Below, piece after piece: positions 19,966 through 31,984 of a stretch of 64,000 nucleotides of DNA. The notes beneath the pieces are model-generated. The model made no database searches, was not told the DNA's origin, and was given only the letters and a program-made list of their open reading frames with translations. Source of the DNA: Euptelea pleiosperma (Eukaryota > Streptophyta > Magnoliopsida > Ranunculales > Eupteleaceae). A program made the position numbers and the translations under genes. The stretch lies in the NCBI GenBank assembly GCA_035048495.1, contig CM068551.1, positions 15,936,248-16,000,247 of the forward strand, written 5' to 3'. How positions within the stretch are numbered: the first letter of the stretch is position 1; the number at the start of each line of letters is the position of its first letter.

Positions 19966-20246
19966 GATTCGTGAAATCCACGGCCGAGCACACAAGCGTG
20001 AACACTGAAAGTCAGCCTGATTGGTGTTTTGTAACCATTGGAATTGAACTTTTCTAATCATGGGCTTCATGAAACGGTCCATGGGAATTACCCTAGTTAG
20101 CAATTTTCCATTTATTACGTTGCTATATTATTCAAAAATTCCGTAACATGCACATATTTTATGACGAACCATATTATACACAAATTATTCATGTATTATT
20201 AACAAAACATTATTTTGTTCCTTAAATGCTTTTTTATTTAATTTTA

Positions 20247-20575
20247 GGGGGTGTTTGGATCGCCATTTTTCAAAAAATATTTATTTTAAGAAAATAACTT
20301 TTCTGAAAATATATTTTTGAAAATATGTTTTTTGTTAAAAACGTTGTTTGGATCATCATTAATGCAAAATGTCTTTATCTTCTTTTAGTTGGTCCCACCA
20401 ATATAATGTCTTTTATCTTTTGGGAAAGGGACTTCTATCAAAAACTGTTTCTTTGTTTGTTATATTTATTGAGGTAGCAAAATTTTAAAAAGTCTTTTTC
20501 TACTTGAAAAACAGCTTTCAGCTATTTATTATAAAAGGACTTTTTCAAGTCTAAAAATGGCGATCCAAACACCCC
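20247..20575. mobile_element. MITE with GGGGGTGTTTGGATCGCC termini
   Basis: Terminal inverted repeats GGGGGTGTTTGGATCGCCAT and ATGGCGATCCAAACACCCC, 329 bp overall. AT-rich interior includes AAAGTCTTTTTCTACTTGAA and GGTCCCACCAATATAATG. Best preserved member of the T-rich family also seen at 12050 and 16890. Confidence 0.85.
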
Positions 20576-20639
20576 TCGAAATTTCCCCGTACATTTTTTT
20601 TAGGCCATGTATGCGAAATCGCTAACTAGCGGAATAACC

Positions 20640-20745
20640 AATGATCAGACTGATTTTCTCTGTGAAGATCATAAGGGTAGGTCAAACAACCATGAATCAG
20701 TGGACCCCAAAAGATTGTGCCACGTGGCATTTTGTGAGGGGGTAT
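20640..20745. promoter_or_regulatory. G-box GCCACGTGGC upstream of CAND7, in a MITE remnant
   Basis: Perfect palindromic G-box GCCACGTGGC at 20719-20728, about 286 bp before the CAND7 start codon. The surrounding TGGACCCCAAAAGATTGTGC and the CACGTGGCA terminus resemble the end of the dispersed foldback family, so the motif may be transposon-supplied. A CT-rich tract (20826-20839) follows, typical of a plant 5' leader. Effect on expression is inference. Confidence 0.5.
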
Positions 20746-21013
20746 GGTAAGATCAAAAAAACACTTCCCAATAAAACCATGGTATTTCCAAAACATTCGG
20801 GGAAAAAATACCAGTCAAATACTTGCTCTCTCTCTCTCCCAAATCCACGCCATACAAAACGTTCTTCAGTTTTGTTTTTACCACCGTAATTAACGACCCA
20901 AGCCCAACTACCTTATTATCAAAAAAAAACTTCCCAATCTCTGCAAAAACTTCTAGTTTTTTTCTCAATTTGATCCGATCTGAACTTTTTCCTCACAACC
21001 CCACTTCTAAATC

Positions 21014-22330
21014 ATGGCCAATCATCCAATACTTCGACTATTTTTTGCTCTATGCATAATCTCAACCATCCAAATTTCGGTATCGGAGATCAAAGATACG
21101 CGAATTATCGACGATTCAAGGCCGATGATCCTATTCGAACAATTCGGGTTTGCGCAAGGCGGTCACGTTGCCATATCGATCAAAGACGTCTCATGGAAAT
21201 CAAAACACCAGGGTCCAGAATTCGATCCGTCGTCGATGGGATTCTTCCTGCTTAGAGAGGAATCATACGTGCGGATCTTGAACGAATCGGAATACGCTGA
21301 ACATTTCTGCGTCATATCGAGCCGTTACGTGAATCTAATTTTCAAATTCGAACAACTTAATGTCAATTCCATCTACAATGGTTCAATCATCGTCGACGAT
21401 CCCGACGAATACAGTTTGTTTTTTGGAAATTGTCAACCAGAATTCGAAGTTTCCATGGATGTTCATACTGAAATGTACAATGTGGAAGGTGATAGAAAGG
21501 ATTTCCTTCCTGCAGGCCAAACCCAATTGCCCAAACTTTATTTTCTCTTTTTTCTAATATATTTGAGCTTTTTTGTGACATGGGTGTTCATCTGCATCAA
21601 GCAAAGGCCAACCGTCGATAAAATTCATCTGATCATGGGAGCATTGCTTCTTTTCAAGGCATTGAAGATCATCTGTGCGGCTGAGGATAAGTTACATGTC
21701 AGGAGAACAGGAACTCCCCATGGTTGGGACATAGCTTTCTACGTATTTGGGTTCTTCAAAGGTATAATGCTGTTCACTGTCATCGTCCTCATTGGAACTG
21801 GCTGGTCATTCTTGAAGCCTTACCTGCAAGAACGCGAAAAGAAGGTTCTAATGATCGTAATACCGTTACAAGTCCTCGAGAACATAGCTTCGACGGTGAT
21901 CGGTGAGACGGGTCCTGCGACAAAGGACTGGTTGACATGGAACCAGATTTTCTTATTGATCGACATTTTGTGTTGTTGCGCCGTGTTCTTCCCAATCATT
22001 TGGTCGATTAGGAGTCTCCGTGAAGCGTCGAAGATGGACGGAAAGGCGGCTAAGAACCTTGCTAAGCTAACACTTTTCAAGCAGTTCTACGTCGTCGTCG
22101 TCGGGTACATGTACTTCACAAGGGTTGTGGTTTTTGCTCTAGGGGCTGTTGTTAGTTACAGATTTGAATGGGTCATCACCACAGCGGTCGAGGGTGCGAG
22201 CTTGGCTTTCTATGTGTTTATTTTCTATAATTTTCAGCCCGTCGAAAGGAATCCATACCTTGTGATTGACGATGAGGAAGAGGCTGCTGCGGCCCAAGTG
22301 TTGGAAGAAGACGACTCCTTCGAACTATAA
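21014..22330 (+). CDS. CAND7: Seven-transmembrane receptor-like protein, Lung_7-TM_R family (CAND6/7 type)
   Basis: A single uninterrupted 438-codon frame. Residues 1-24 form a signal peptide (MANHPILRLFFALCIISTIQ). An extracellular or luminal domain (about 25-172) starts EIKDTRIIDDSRPMILFEQF and has NES and NGS glycosylation sites at 90 and 122. Seven membrane spans lie at about 175-195, 203-221, 240-262, 276-297, 311-332, 358-380 and 385-407. The tail is acidic (VIDDEEEAAAAQVLEEDDSF). GTGWSFLKPYL and NPYLVIDDEEE are typical of the GPR107/Lung_7-TM_R family, and ~440 aa without introns matches Arabidopsis CAND6/CAND7. These were proposed as G-protein-coupled receptor candidates, while animal relatives work in Golgi or endosomal trafficking, so the role is unsettled. 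Which CAND paralogue this is cannot be settled here. Confidence 0.94.
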   Translation: MANHPILRLFFALCIISTIQISVSEIKDTRIIDDSRPMILFEQFGFAQGGHVAISIKDVSWKSKHQGPEFDPSSMGFFLLREESYVRILNESEYAEHFCVISSRYVNLIFKFEQLNVNSIYNGSIIVDDPDEYSLFFGNCQPEFEVSMDVHTEMYNVEGDRKDFLPAGQTQLPKLYFLFFLIYLSFFVTWVFICIKQRPTVDKIHLIMGALLLFKALKIICAAEDKLHVRRTGTPHGWDIAFYVFGFFKGIMLFTVIVLIGTGWSFLKPYLQEREKKVLMIVIPLQVLENIASTVIGETGPATKDWLTWNQIFLLIDILCCCAVFFPIIWSIRSLREASKMDGKAAKNLAKLTLFKQFYVVVVGYMYFTRVVVFALGAVVSYRFEWVITTAVEGASLAFYVFIFYNFQPVERNPYLVIDDEEEAAAAQVLEEDDSFEL

Positions 22331-23813
22331 GGTTGTTCGATCGTCGCGTCTTTAATTTAATTTGTACAGTACTTTGAGATTTCATCATGTAAGCTTTAAG
22401 ATCCAAATGGTCTGTTTTGTCTTCTTTTTAATTATGAATTATATCAACTTCTTCGATTGGTAAGGTTGCGTTTGGGATTGCGGTAACCCAAGCTTATAGC
22501 ATATTGTTGTAAGTGGTGGGTAAAAGCGATTGGTTTGGGTATTGTATGACGATTTTGCCATTTAGAAAATGTATTAAAGATTAGCGCACATGGGTAGTTT
22601 TCATATAAAATTATTGACTCTAGAGATATGGTGATATGGAGAAGATAAAATTTGTTGAAGACCGACAGAACTGGAAGCGCCCCCTCTTTCAAAGAGAGGA
22701 GGACGGGTTATATTCACATTTCATTTGATGGTAGAGGCGAATTGAAAGCTTTAGAAAAGTTATTTTAGGATGCATTTGTCATTAGAAAAGTTATTTTAGG
22801 TTTAGAAGGGATTGTTTTGTCATTTAAAAAAGTTATTAAAGGCTAGAAGGGCAATTTCAATATTTATAAAGTTTCACTTAAATTTAGAACTACTTCTGTC
22901 CAAAAAAGTGGGGTTCCAAACCACTAAAATCCATCCCAAGCCGTAATAAACAGTTTTTCTGCTTATTTTCCATAATGCCAAACTCAACGTAGTGATTGCA
23001 TTAACTAACATGGCAACATCCTCCATGATGTCTTATACTACTTCAAAGAGCTTAAGGGCGACCTTCTGGTTGTGGCCTACAGTACATACAATCATGGTTT
23101 GAAGTCTCGGCCGATCTCGTTCTGGATCAGGCAATCTGGATCAGGATCGGAGCCCACCGTTCTGATCCAAAAAAGGGTCTCGCATTTTTAGGTGGAAATG
23201 AATTTTCACCCATCTGGATGGGAAATGGATTCCGAGCTTAGTAGGGAAAATTATCCAGATTTAAATGGCTTGGTAGGGAAAATTATAGAGATTTAAAATG
23301 GTCTAACAATGTACAGTTGTGTTTTCTCAAGGAAAATGCAATTTTCCCACTTGGCAATCAAACACGCCCTAAATCAAAACCTTAACAACGTCTTCTTCAA
23401 GTTTAACTTACATCAACATCAACATCTTGGGGTGTATAGCAAATTTGAGGGCATAAAGGAGCTATCATTTATTTCTTGTTCTGGCTTTTCAAGATAGTGG
23501 GCCGGGCTTCGGTCGAGGGCTTTGCGTCTGGCTCAAATGAACTGAAGCACAAAACTGGGTTGATAATAATGGGCAGGGGCCCAAGTGTAAATGAGTTGTC
23601 AAGCCAAGCTTGGGCTCAGCCCGAGATGAGTTGATGAACTGAGCTTGGGATGGACCCGAATTTGTTTAGATATCTTCATGGACCATTGGGCCCGTCAGAG
23701 GCCTGGGGGTATGCATTTCGGATCGGACTATAGGTTGGATCTTGGCTGAACTTGAGGGGGTGGGGGGTGGGGGCATTTCTTTCCTTTTTTTTATTGTTTT
23801 AACCAAGGTTTAA
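22331..23813. other. Intergenic downstream of CAND7
   Basis: No second gene seen. Short direct repeats AGAAAAGTTATTTTAGG lie near 22755 and 22784. A partial GATC-rich MITE begins CATGGTTTGAAGTCTCGG at 23094. GGGCTTGG/GGCCCGAG-type fragments lie at 23500-23750, and a G-run at 23756-23772. Confidence 0.5.
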
Positions 23814-24241
23814 AAGGGGCCTTTATAACGCTATAACAGACTGGGCGCGTTACTATTTTTTCCGTTATAATGGGCCGTTGTAACGAGTTGTAAAGCACCA
23901 CGCTAAAATTCAAATTTTGAATTTCAACTTTTCAATAAAATGTATAATAGAAAAATAATGAAAATTAGTTTTTTTCATAAACTAACGGTCATTATTTTCA
24001 TTACAACGGCTGTTTTTTTTTTTGATAATTCCAGAAATTTATTGATGAAAAGGAGATCGAGGAGATCTCAATGTACAAAATGGATGATGAAGCAGAAACC
24101 AAAAAAATCAGAAAAGTATTTGCTTAAACCTGAAAACCATATCCCCAAAGAAAATACCCCTAGTCTCTTGACTAAAACTACCCCATCGGAACAATAGAGC
24201 CTTAATGTTCAACGGCTGTTATTTTCTGAGCGTTAAAACAA
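23814..24241. mobile_element. hAT-like MITE, interrupted
   Basis: Starts CAAGGTTTAAAAGGGGCC. Family sequence continues to about 24010 and resumes at 24205 (AACGGCTGTTATTTTCTGAG). A ~190-bp A-rich insert of unknown origin lies between. The right terminus is missing; the Helitron-like array starts at 24242. Confidence 0.7.
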
Positions 24242-27200
24242 TCTATATAACAAAACTGGGAAGTTGTCTCCCCACTTATACCCCCTCTTATCTGTTTAGA
24301 CAAAGAAGGGCCGAGATCTTATCCCTCAAATGATGGTGGATCTCAGCCTCTCACACCCAATTTTGGCAAATGCTTTGTTGGAGAGTGCCAAGGGCACGGG
24401 CCACCCACTATCTAAATCTATATAATAAAACAGGACGGTTGTCTCCCCCTCTTATCCGGCTTCATAAAGGATGGCCGAGATCTTATCACACCAAATGGAC
24501 AGTGGATCTCAGCCACTCAAACCCAATTTCGATGAGTGCCATGGGCACGGGTCATCTACTATTTACCTACATATAAGGAATGAAATGGGTTGGATTTACA
24601 TATAGCCCAAGGGTCAGGCTTAGGAGCCCCACTTTTTATGCCTCGAGAGGGGTGTTACCGTTAAAACGGATTGAAATGGCCAAGGGCAAAAATGAAAAAA
24701 ATGGATTTTAACGGATTTTAATGATTTAAATTTAAAAAAGTGGTGCTGAAATTCAAAATTAAAAAAAAAAAATAGAATTTAACGAAAATTTAATGGTTTT
24801 CTTATACCCCTCTTATCTTATATGGCTTCAATAATGAGTGGCTGAGATCCACTATGCTTCATATTGATGGCTGAGATTAACTCCCACCCGATTTTGACAA
24901 ACACTTTGTCAGAAAGTGTCGCGGGCACGGACCACCCACGCATATATCAAGATAACTCAGTTGTATTATCTTCTCTTATCCATCCATCTAATGTGGACGG
25001 TTAGATAAAGAGTGGTTGAGATCAAATCCATCCATCTAATGTGGACGGTTAGATCTCAGCCACTCAATCCGCCTCATTTGACCTCAATTTATTCAAAATT
25101 TAAATTTCAACACCATTATTTTTTGTGTTATTTTCCCATTTCTCCCTCTGTGTGTTACAATCTGTTATAACAGCCGTTATAATGGAAAAAACGGTAACGC
25201 CCCAGTCCGTTATACCGTTTGAGTGCCGAAGGCACCCAATTTTTGCAAATGCTTTTGTCGGAGAGTGCCGTGGGCATGGGCCATTTACTATTCTACATAA
25301 CAAAACACATTGGTTGTCTCCCTACTTACACCTCTTCTTATAAGCATCAACAAAGAAGGGCCGAGATCTAATCCTCCCCCAAATGAATGGTGGATCTCCA
25401 CCACTCACTGATTTTGGCAAATTCTTTGTCGATGATTTTGGCAAATCCTCTTATCCAGCTTCATAAAGGATGGCCGAGATCTTATCACACCAAATGGACG
25501 GTGGATCTTTGCCACTCACACCCAATTTTGACAAACGCTTTGTCGATGAGTGTCGTGGGCACGGGTCACCTACTATTTACCTACATATAAGGAATGAAAT
25601 GGGTTAGATTTACATATAGCCCAAGGGTTAGGCTCTGGCTCAGGCTCAGGAACCCCACTTTTTATGCATCAAGAAGGGTGTTACCGTTAAAACATATTGA
25701 AACGGCCAAGGGAAAAAATGGATTTTTACGGATTTTAATGATTTTAACGGAAAAAAGTGGTGCTGAGACTCAAAATTTAAAAATTAAAAAAGAAAAGAAT
25801 TTAACAGAAATTTAATGGTTTTCTTATACCCCTCTTATCTTATATGGCTTCGATAATGAGTGGCTGAGATCCACTATGCTTCATATCGATGGCTGAGATT
25901 AACTCCCACCCGATTTTGACAAACACTTTGTCGGAAAGTGCCACGGGCATGGGCCACCCACTCATATATCAAGACAACTCAGTTGTGTTCTCTTATCTTA
26001 TCCATCCATCTAATATGGATGGTTAGTTTCAGCCACTCAATCCGTCTTATTTGACCTCAATTTATTCAAAATTTAAATTTCGACACCGTTATTTTTTGTT
26101 ATTTATGTTATTTTCTCATTTCTCCCTCTGTACGTTATAATCCGTTATAATAGAAAAAATGGTAACGCTACAGTCCGTTATACTGTTTGAGTGCCAGAGG
26201 CACCCAATTTTTGCAAACGCTTTTGTCGAAGAGTGCCGTGGGCTTGGGCCATTTACTATTATATATAACAAAACACATATTGATTGTCTCCCTACTTATA
26301 CCTCCTCTTATAAACATCAACAAAGAAGGGCCGAGATCTAATCCTCCCCAAATGGACGGTGGATCTCCGCCACTCAACTGATTTTGGCAAATTCTTTGTT
26401 GAGTGCCGATGGCACGGGGCACCCACTAGTCTATATAACAAAACAGGGAAGTTGTCTCCCCCTCTTATACCCCCTCTTATCTATTTAGACCAAGAAGGGC
26501 TGAGATCTTATCCCCCAAATAGATGGTGGATCTCAGCCATTCACGCCCAATTTTGACAAACGCTTTGTTGGAGAGTGCCGTGGGCACTGGCCACCCACTA
26601 TCTATATAACAAGTGACAGTGGTTGTCTTATACCCCTCTTATCTTATATGGCTTCAATAATGAGTGGCTGAGATCCACTATGCTTCATATCGATGGCTGA
26701 GATTAACTCCCACCCGATTTTGACAAACACTTTGTCGGAAAGTACCGCGGGTACGGGCCACCCACGCATATAACAAGACAACTCAGTTGTATTCTCTTAT
26801 CTTATCCATCCATCTAATGTGGACGGTTAGATAAAGAGTGGTTGAGATCAAATCCATCGATCTAATGCGGATGGTTTGATTGCAGCCACTCAATCCGCCT
26901 CATTTGACCTCAATTTATTCAAAATTTGAATTTCAACACTGTTATTTTTTGTTATTTATGTTATTTTACTATTTCTCCCTCTGTGCGTTACAATCCGTTA
27001 TAACAGCCGTTGTAATGGAAAAAACGGTAATGCCCCAGTCCGTTGTACCGTTTGAGTGCCGAAGGCACCCAATTTTTACAAACGCTTTTGTTGGAGAGTG
27101 CCGTGGGCATGGGACATTTACTATTCTATATAACAAAACACATTGGTTGTCTCCCTACTTATACCTCCTCTAATCCTCCCCCAAATGGACGGTGGATCTC

Positions 27201-28690
27201 CGCCACTCACCTGATTTTGGCAAATTCTTTGTCGAGGAGTGCCGATGGCACGGGGCACCCACTAGTCTATATAACAAAACAGGGAAGTTGTCTCCCCACT
27301 TATACCCCCCTCTTATCTGTTTCAACAAAGAAGGGCCGAGATCTTATCTCCCAAATAGACGGTAGATCTCAGCCACTCACACTCAGTTTTGACAAACGCT
27401 TTGTTGGAGAGTGCTGTGGGCACGGGCCACCCACTATCTATATAACAAGTGACAGTGGCTTGTCTTATACCCCCTCTTATCTTATATGGCTTCAATAATG
27501 AGTGGCTGAGATCCATTATGCTTCATATCAATGGCTGAGATTAACTCCCACCCAATTTTGACAAACACTTTGTTGGAGAGTGTCGCGGGCACGGGCCACC
27601 CACACATATAATAAAATAACTCAGTTGTATTCTCTTATCTTATCCTGCTTCATAAGATAAGGAGTGGTTGAGATCAAATTCATCCATCTAATGTGGACAG
27701 TTAGATTTCAGCCACTCAATCACCCTCGTTTATTCATTCACTCCCACTCATTTGACCTCAATTTATTAAAAATTTGAAATTCAAAATTTTAATTTTAACA
27801 CCGTTATTTTTTATTATTTATATTATTTTTTCTATTTTTCCCCTTGTGTGTTACAATCCGTTATAAAATTGGTTATAATGGAAAAAGGTAACGCCCCAGT
27901 CCGTTATACCGTTTGAGTGCCGAAGGCAGCCAATTTTTGCAAATGCTTTTGTCGGAGATTGCTGTGGGCACAGGCCATTTACTAGTCTATAATCTATATA
28001 ACAAAACAGGGAAGTTGTCTCCCCACTTATACCCCCTCTTATCTGTTTCAACAAAGAAGGGCCGAGATCTTATCCCCCAAATGGACGGTTGATCTCAGCC
28101 ACTCACACCTGATTTTGGCAAATGCTTTGACGGGGAGTGCCGAGGGCACGGGCCACCCACTATCAATATAACAAGTGATCACTATGGTTTTCTTATACCC
28201 CCTCTTATCTTGTATGGCTTCAATAATGAGTGGCTGAGATCCACTATGCTTCATATCAATGACTGAGATTAACTCCCACCCGATTTTGACAAACACTTTG
28301 TCTGAAAGTGCCATGGGCACGGGCCACTCACGCATATAATAAGACAAGTCAGTTGTATTCTCTTATCTTATCCATCCATCTAATGTGGATGGTTAGATAA
28401 AAAGTGGTTGAGATCAAATCCATCGATCTAATGTAGACGGTTAGATTTCAGCCACTCAATCCGCCTCATTTGACCTCAATTTATTCAAAATTTGAATTTC
28501 AACACCGTTATTGTTTGTTATTTATATTATTTTCCCATTTCTCCATCTGTGCGTTACAATCCATTATAACAGTCGTTATAATGGAAAAATGGTAATGCCC
28601 CAGTCCGTTATACCGTTTGAGTGCCTAAGGCACCCAATTTTTGCAAACGCTTTTGTCGTAGAGTGACGTGGGCACGGGCCATTTACTAGT
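24242..28690 (+). mobile_element. Tandem array of small Helitron-like units with embedded MITE fragment
   Basis: Many units start TCTATATAACAAAACA and end in a small hairpin GTGCC-GGCAC, ten bases, then CTAG or CTAT. Units abut directly: CTAG at 26426-26429 is followed by TC at 26430, and the same junction recurs at 27265/27266. Two 171-bp units run 26430-26600 and 27266-27436. A larger block also repeats, marked by CAGTCCGTTATACCGTTTGA-type sequence at 25205, 26173, 27038, 27899 and 28603 (spacings 968, 865, 861 and 704). It includes a piece of the hAT-like MITE family. TC start, 3' hairpin and CTRR end are Helitron hallmarks. No Rep/helicase gene is present, so all are non-autonomous. Confidence 0.75.
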
Positions 28691-30205
28691 TCATAACGTA
28701 AGGGGGTAGCTAGGTCCGAATCCATTGTAACGGCCATTATAACGGCTCTTTTTTAAACCATGGTTTTAACTTTAAGAAAAACAAGCCTGAGGCATATTCA
28801 GTAAAGCCCAAGTACATACTAGCATGACATATTCAAACTTTCAAACTTATTGGAGGAATCACTTTTTCTCAAGTGATAAAAAAAAAATCTGCTTCTAAGT
28901 GGAGAAAAATCAAGCACCTAGAATCCTAGCTACAAAGGAAATATCCTATCCATATAATATCCATAATAATAATTATTTAAAACCGGGTTTTTTTTATATG
29001 CGTTATCGTGCGTACCTTCACACATCCCGATATGTATAATAGTATCCTCCTTTTATTTTAATAATTTTATTTAATAAATAATTTCTAATAATTTTGTTTT
29101 CATATCGAAAAACCTTCTAAAATTAAATAAAATTAAAATATTATAATACATGTGTACAGATGAATGAGTTTAAATATTCTCGAAGGCTCCATATATCCGA
29201 CACCTCGTATCGATGATTCATGTGTCCTTCTCATTGTTATATAGGCTTCCAAATATCCATCTTTTTTTTAGGATGGAACAAAAGAATCTTAATGTGTGCC
29301 TAATTTTGAAGCGTTTCCGGCATATATGCCAACATGATATTCGCAAATCTACCACCTAAAGTTGCAAATCTATATATCCAACGGGCAGCAATAACTTCGG
29401 TTGTAATGCTCGAGCCATATCGTAATGCCACAAAACCAACCATCGAGTCGTTGAAAGATATATGCCTGAATAATTCCTCCGAGCCCTTCAATATGGGATG
29501 CTTGTTTTAAAAAAGAATTCAAATTTTTGAAGTCAAGTTTCGAAAGTTAAGAACAAGTTGTTGGGGGCTACATGCCGATCGAGTGGATATCCGCCTATGT
29601 CACATTGATATATACGGGTAAGGGTGTCAGAGTCAACATGGATGCGGAGTGTCCGACAATATACTTTTCGTAGTGCCAAACAAAGTAATTATTTTCACAT
29701 AATAATAAGGATAATAGTGAATAATGTAATAGAATCATTCGTACTTGGTGCAAGAATGGCAATCCAAACAGGACCTAAGATAAAAATGTTTTTCTTTATT
29801 TGATTGTTAGAGAATCTGATTCTCTCCATTCTTTAGGAATATAGTCACTAGGGACCATTCCTGCACGGTACAGGATCTCTTCTACCTGCAACAATCCAGA
29901 ATCAAAACCTCACTCTCACCCAACAAAATATTATTTGGAATATTCATTTTTCAGTTATCTGATTATCTGATGAACCTTCTATTGCATTCTTGAGATCGAT
30001 CCATTTGCAACGGTCACTAACTTATTGATTCAGACTCTTTAAAATTGCCCGTCCCAAGTGTCCACGGGTTGGATTCAGGTCCCGACCCGATAACTGGTTG
30101 GGTGAGACTGTGAGAGCCTGAAAGATGGACCCAGACTCGACCCAATAGATGGGTCTATCTGTACTTAATACCGGTACCGGGTCCATTTAACATGCCGTAT
30201 GTTAT
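28690..30205. other. Intergenic, mostly AT-rich; hAT-MITE right end at 28690-28763
   Basis: The start holds the right end of a hAT-like MITE (CCGAATCC...TTTTTTAAACCATG). The remainder is AT-rich single-copy-looking DNA with one short minus-strand frame noted separately. GGGTTGGATTCAGG/CCCGACCCGATAA fragments near 30065-30200 look like a decayed MITE. Confidence 0.45.
29300..29520 (-). other. Unrecognised short coding-like fragment
   Basis: Minus-strand frame, open upstream of its first ATG (KQASHIEG precedes it), reads SEELFRHISFNDSMVGFVA, LRYGSSITTEVIAARWIYRF and ATLGGRFANIMLAYMPETLQ before TAG. Composition looks like real protein (balanced, few low-complexity runs). I do not recognise a family. 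It may be the last exon of a gene, a decayed gene fragment or chance. Confidence 0.25.
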
Positions 30206-30209
30206 GGTA

Positions 30210-30428
30210 CTACATAGTTCAAAGTCTCGGCCGATCCCGATCTGGATCGGGATCGGAGCCCACCGATGCGATCCAAACCATGTCTGTCTCGCCGAGTTCT
30301 CTGTTTTTTGAAGGATTTTCACACCGTCTCGGGGCGAGTTGGCCGATCCAACCGATCCAGCCTCCGATCTGGATCGGAATCAGAGCCCTTCGATCCAGCC
30401 TCCGATCCCGAGACTTTGAACCATACTA
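30210..30428. mobile_element. GATC-rich MITE with CAAAGTCTCGG termini
   Basis: Starts AGTTCAAAGTCTCGGCCGAT and ends GATCCCGAGACTTTGAACCAT, with internal GGATCGG/CCGATCC repeats. Both flanks carry ACTA, too short to call a target duplication safely. Best copy of the family at 5800 and 23094. Confidence 0.8.
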
Positions 30429-30661
30429 GTCCCAACCCACTGATTAATCGGGTCCCAAAGAAAACAGGTTTGGGTCTAATTAGTGCTTAAAGGTAGCCTG
30501 GGCTGTCAAGGCGGGGGTCGACAGTCTGTTTTGGCACCCTAGAGTACCACACCTCTTGATATTAGTACAAAGAAAGATTACAGCGGATAGATAACCCCGT
30601 TTCCCTATAAAATTTATGCCACATGGCATGCTATAATGCCGCAGCTGGATAATGTTTGAAC

Positions 30662-30989
30662 CATGGTTTAAAATAACGCCGTTTTAACAGTTATAACGGC
30701 CGTTGAAACGATAACACCCCAAGCCCGTTACGTTAAGAACCATTTTGATGCTTAAAAAATAATGGCTGTTATTTTCTGAACAAATTTGTGGAACAAAACG
30801 GCCGTTATTTCCATTATTTTTCGTTTTTGAAAATTTGAAGGTCAAATTTTGAATGTTAGTGCCATTTTTTCCGTTTCGTCCCATTAAATTTCATTTTTTT
30901 TGCCCCTGTCCGTAACAATTCATTTTAACGGTTTTAATGGTAATGCCCCCAGTCCGTTATACCGTTAAAATGGCCTCTTTTAAACCTTG
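30662..30989. mobile_element. hAT-like MITE with 8-bp TSD (7/8)
   Basis: CATGGTTTAAAATAACGCCG to TTTTAAACCTTG, 328 bp. Flanks GTTTGAAC (30654-30661) and GCTTGAAC (30990-30997). Confidence 0.9.
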
Positions 30990-31394
30990 GCTTGAACGGC
31001 TAAGCCGGACTACAGATTAATTCTACTTAAAAGCACATTCTTCTAGATGTATATTTGACGATGCAGAGACGTCGTCGAGCAATTGCTGCTCAATTTGACA
31101 CATGGAAACGCTGGAAACACTGAAGTGGAAAGCCCCTTACGCCTGCCACGTGTAAGGAAAATGCTGTGCTACTCCTGAGAAGAGTTCTGGAGTGTAGCTC
31201 CAGATAACTCCTCACTACCCTACAAAGCAATGACGACTCTGCTAACGCAAAAAGAGGAAAAGAATCCCTCGTACCCAACTAAACGATGAAAAACCGAAAG
31301 CTAGGTGGTTGACAGCGCATAATGGGCATGCTAACGTGTACGTAGTCAAAAAGCCCACGCAATCAAATCCTGACGAAGATGTTCTCCTTAGGAT

Positions 31395-31456
31395 CAGACC
31401 GTTCGATGGTCACGAAGAACCATCTGGTGTGATCACAAGAACCATCGAACGGTCTG
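31395..31456. repeat. Hairpin with 16-bp perfect stem
   Basis: CAGACCGTTCGATGGT (31395-31410) and ACCATCGAACGGTCTG (31441-31456) with a 30-nt loop that itself repeats GAACCATC. Lies in a G+C-richer stretch (31030-31510) with no gene assigned and no sign of the neighbouring MITE families. Confidence 0.85.
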
Positions 31457-31984
31457 GACATAGGAAAGACTTCCTCCTCAGGATGACAGCAGCCTCGGAG
31501 ACAAATTAAAAAAAGAAAAAGATGCCTATCACCATGGACCATGGCCCATTAATTCAAAACAAGAAAATTCACGGGTTTATGAAAAGTTGTCCCTTTAAGG
31601 ATACCAACGCAAATGCAAACAACAGGAGCATTAAAAATCTGTGTACTTCACGCTGAACCGTACACCTGGCCCACCTATGAACCAAATCAATTCAGACCGT
31701 TTAGCATGTGTAGCTGTAAATTAATCATCCAAATGTGACAATCTAACTAAATACGCACGTTTCTTTATTAATTTCAGTGTTGACATTTTAAAGTCGAATA
31801 AATGGTCCCCATTTTGATCCTGTTCTGAACCATTCAATTGGTGGGCCATCTCTTGCCTCATGATCTTAAAATCAGATCAGCTTACGTTTATTCGATGGAA
31901 TGACTTTGCTAAAGGGTACTTTTTGCACAAGATTTTAAATGGTGTAACGTCCCTTAATTTTAATGGATTAAAACTTTGCTGACG

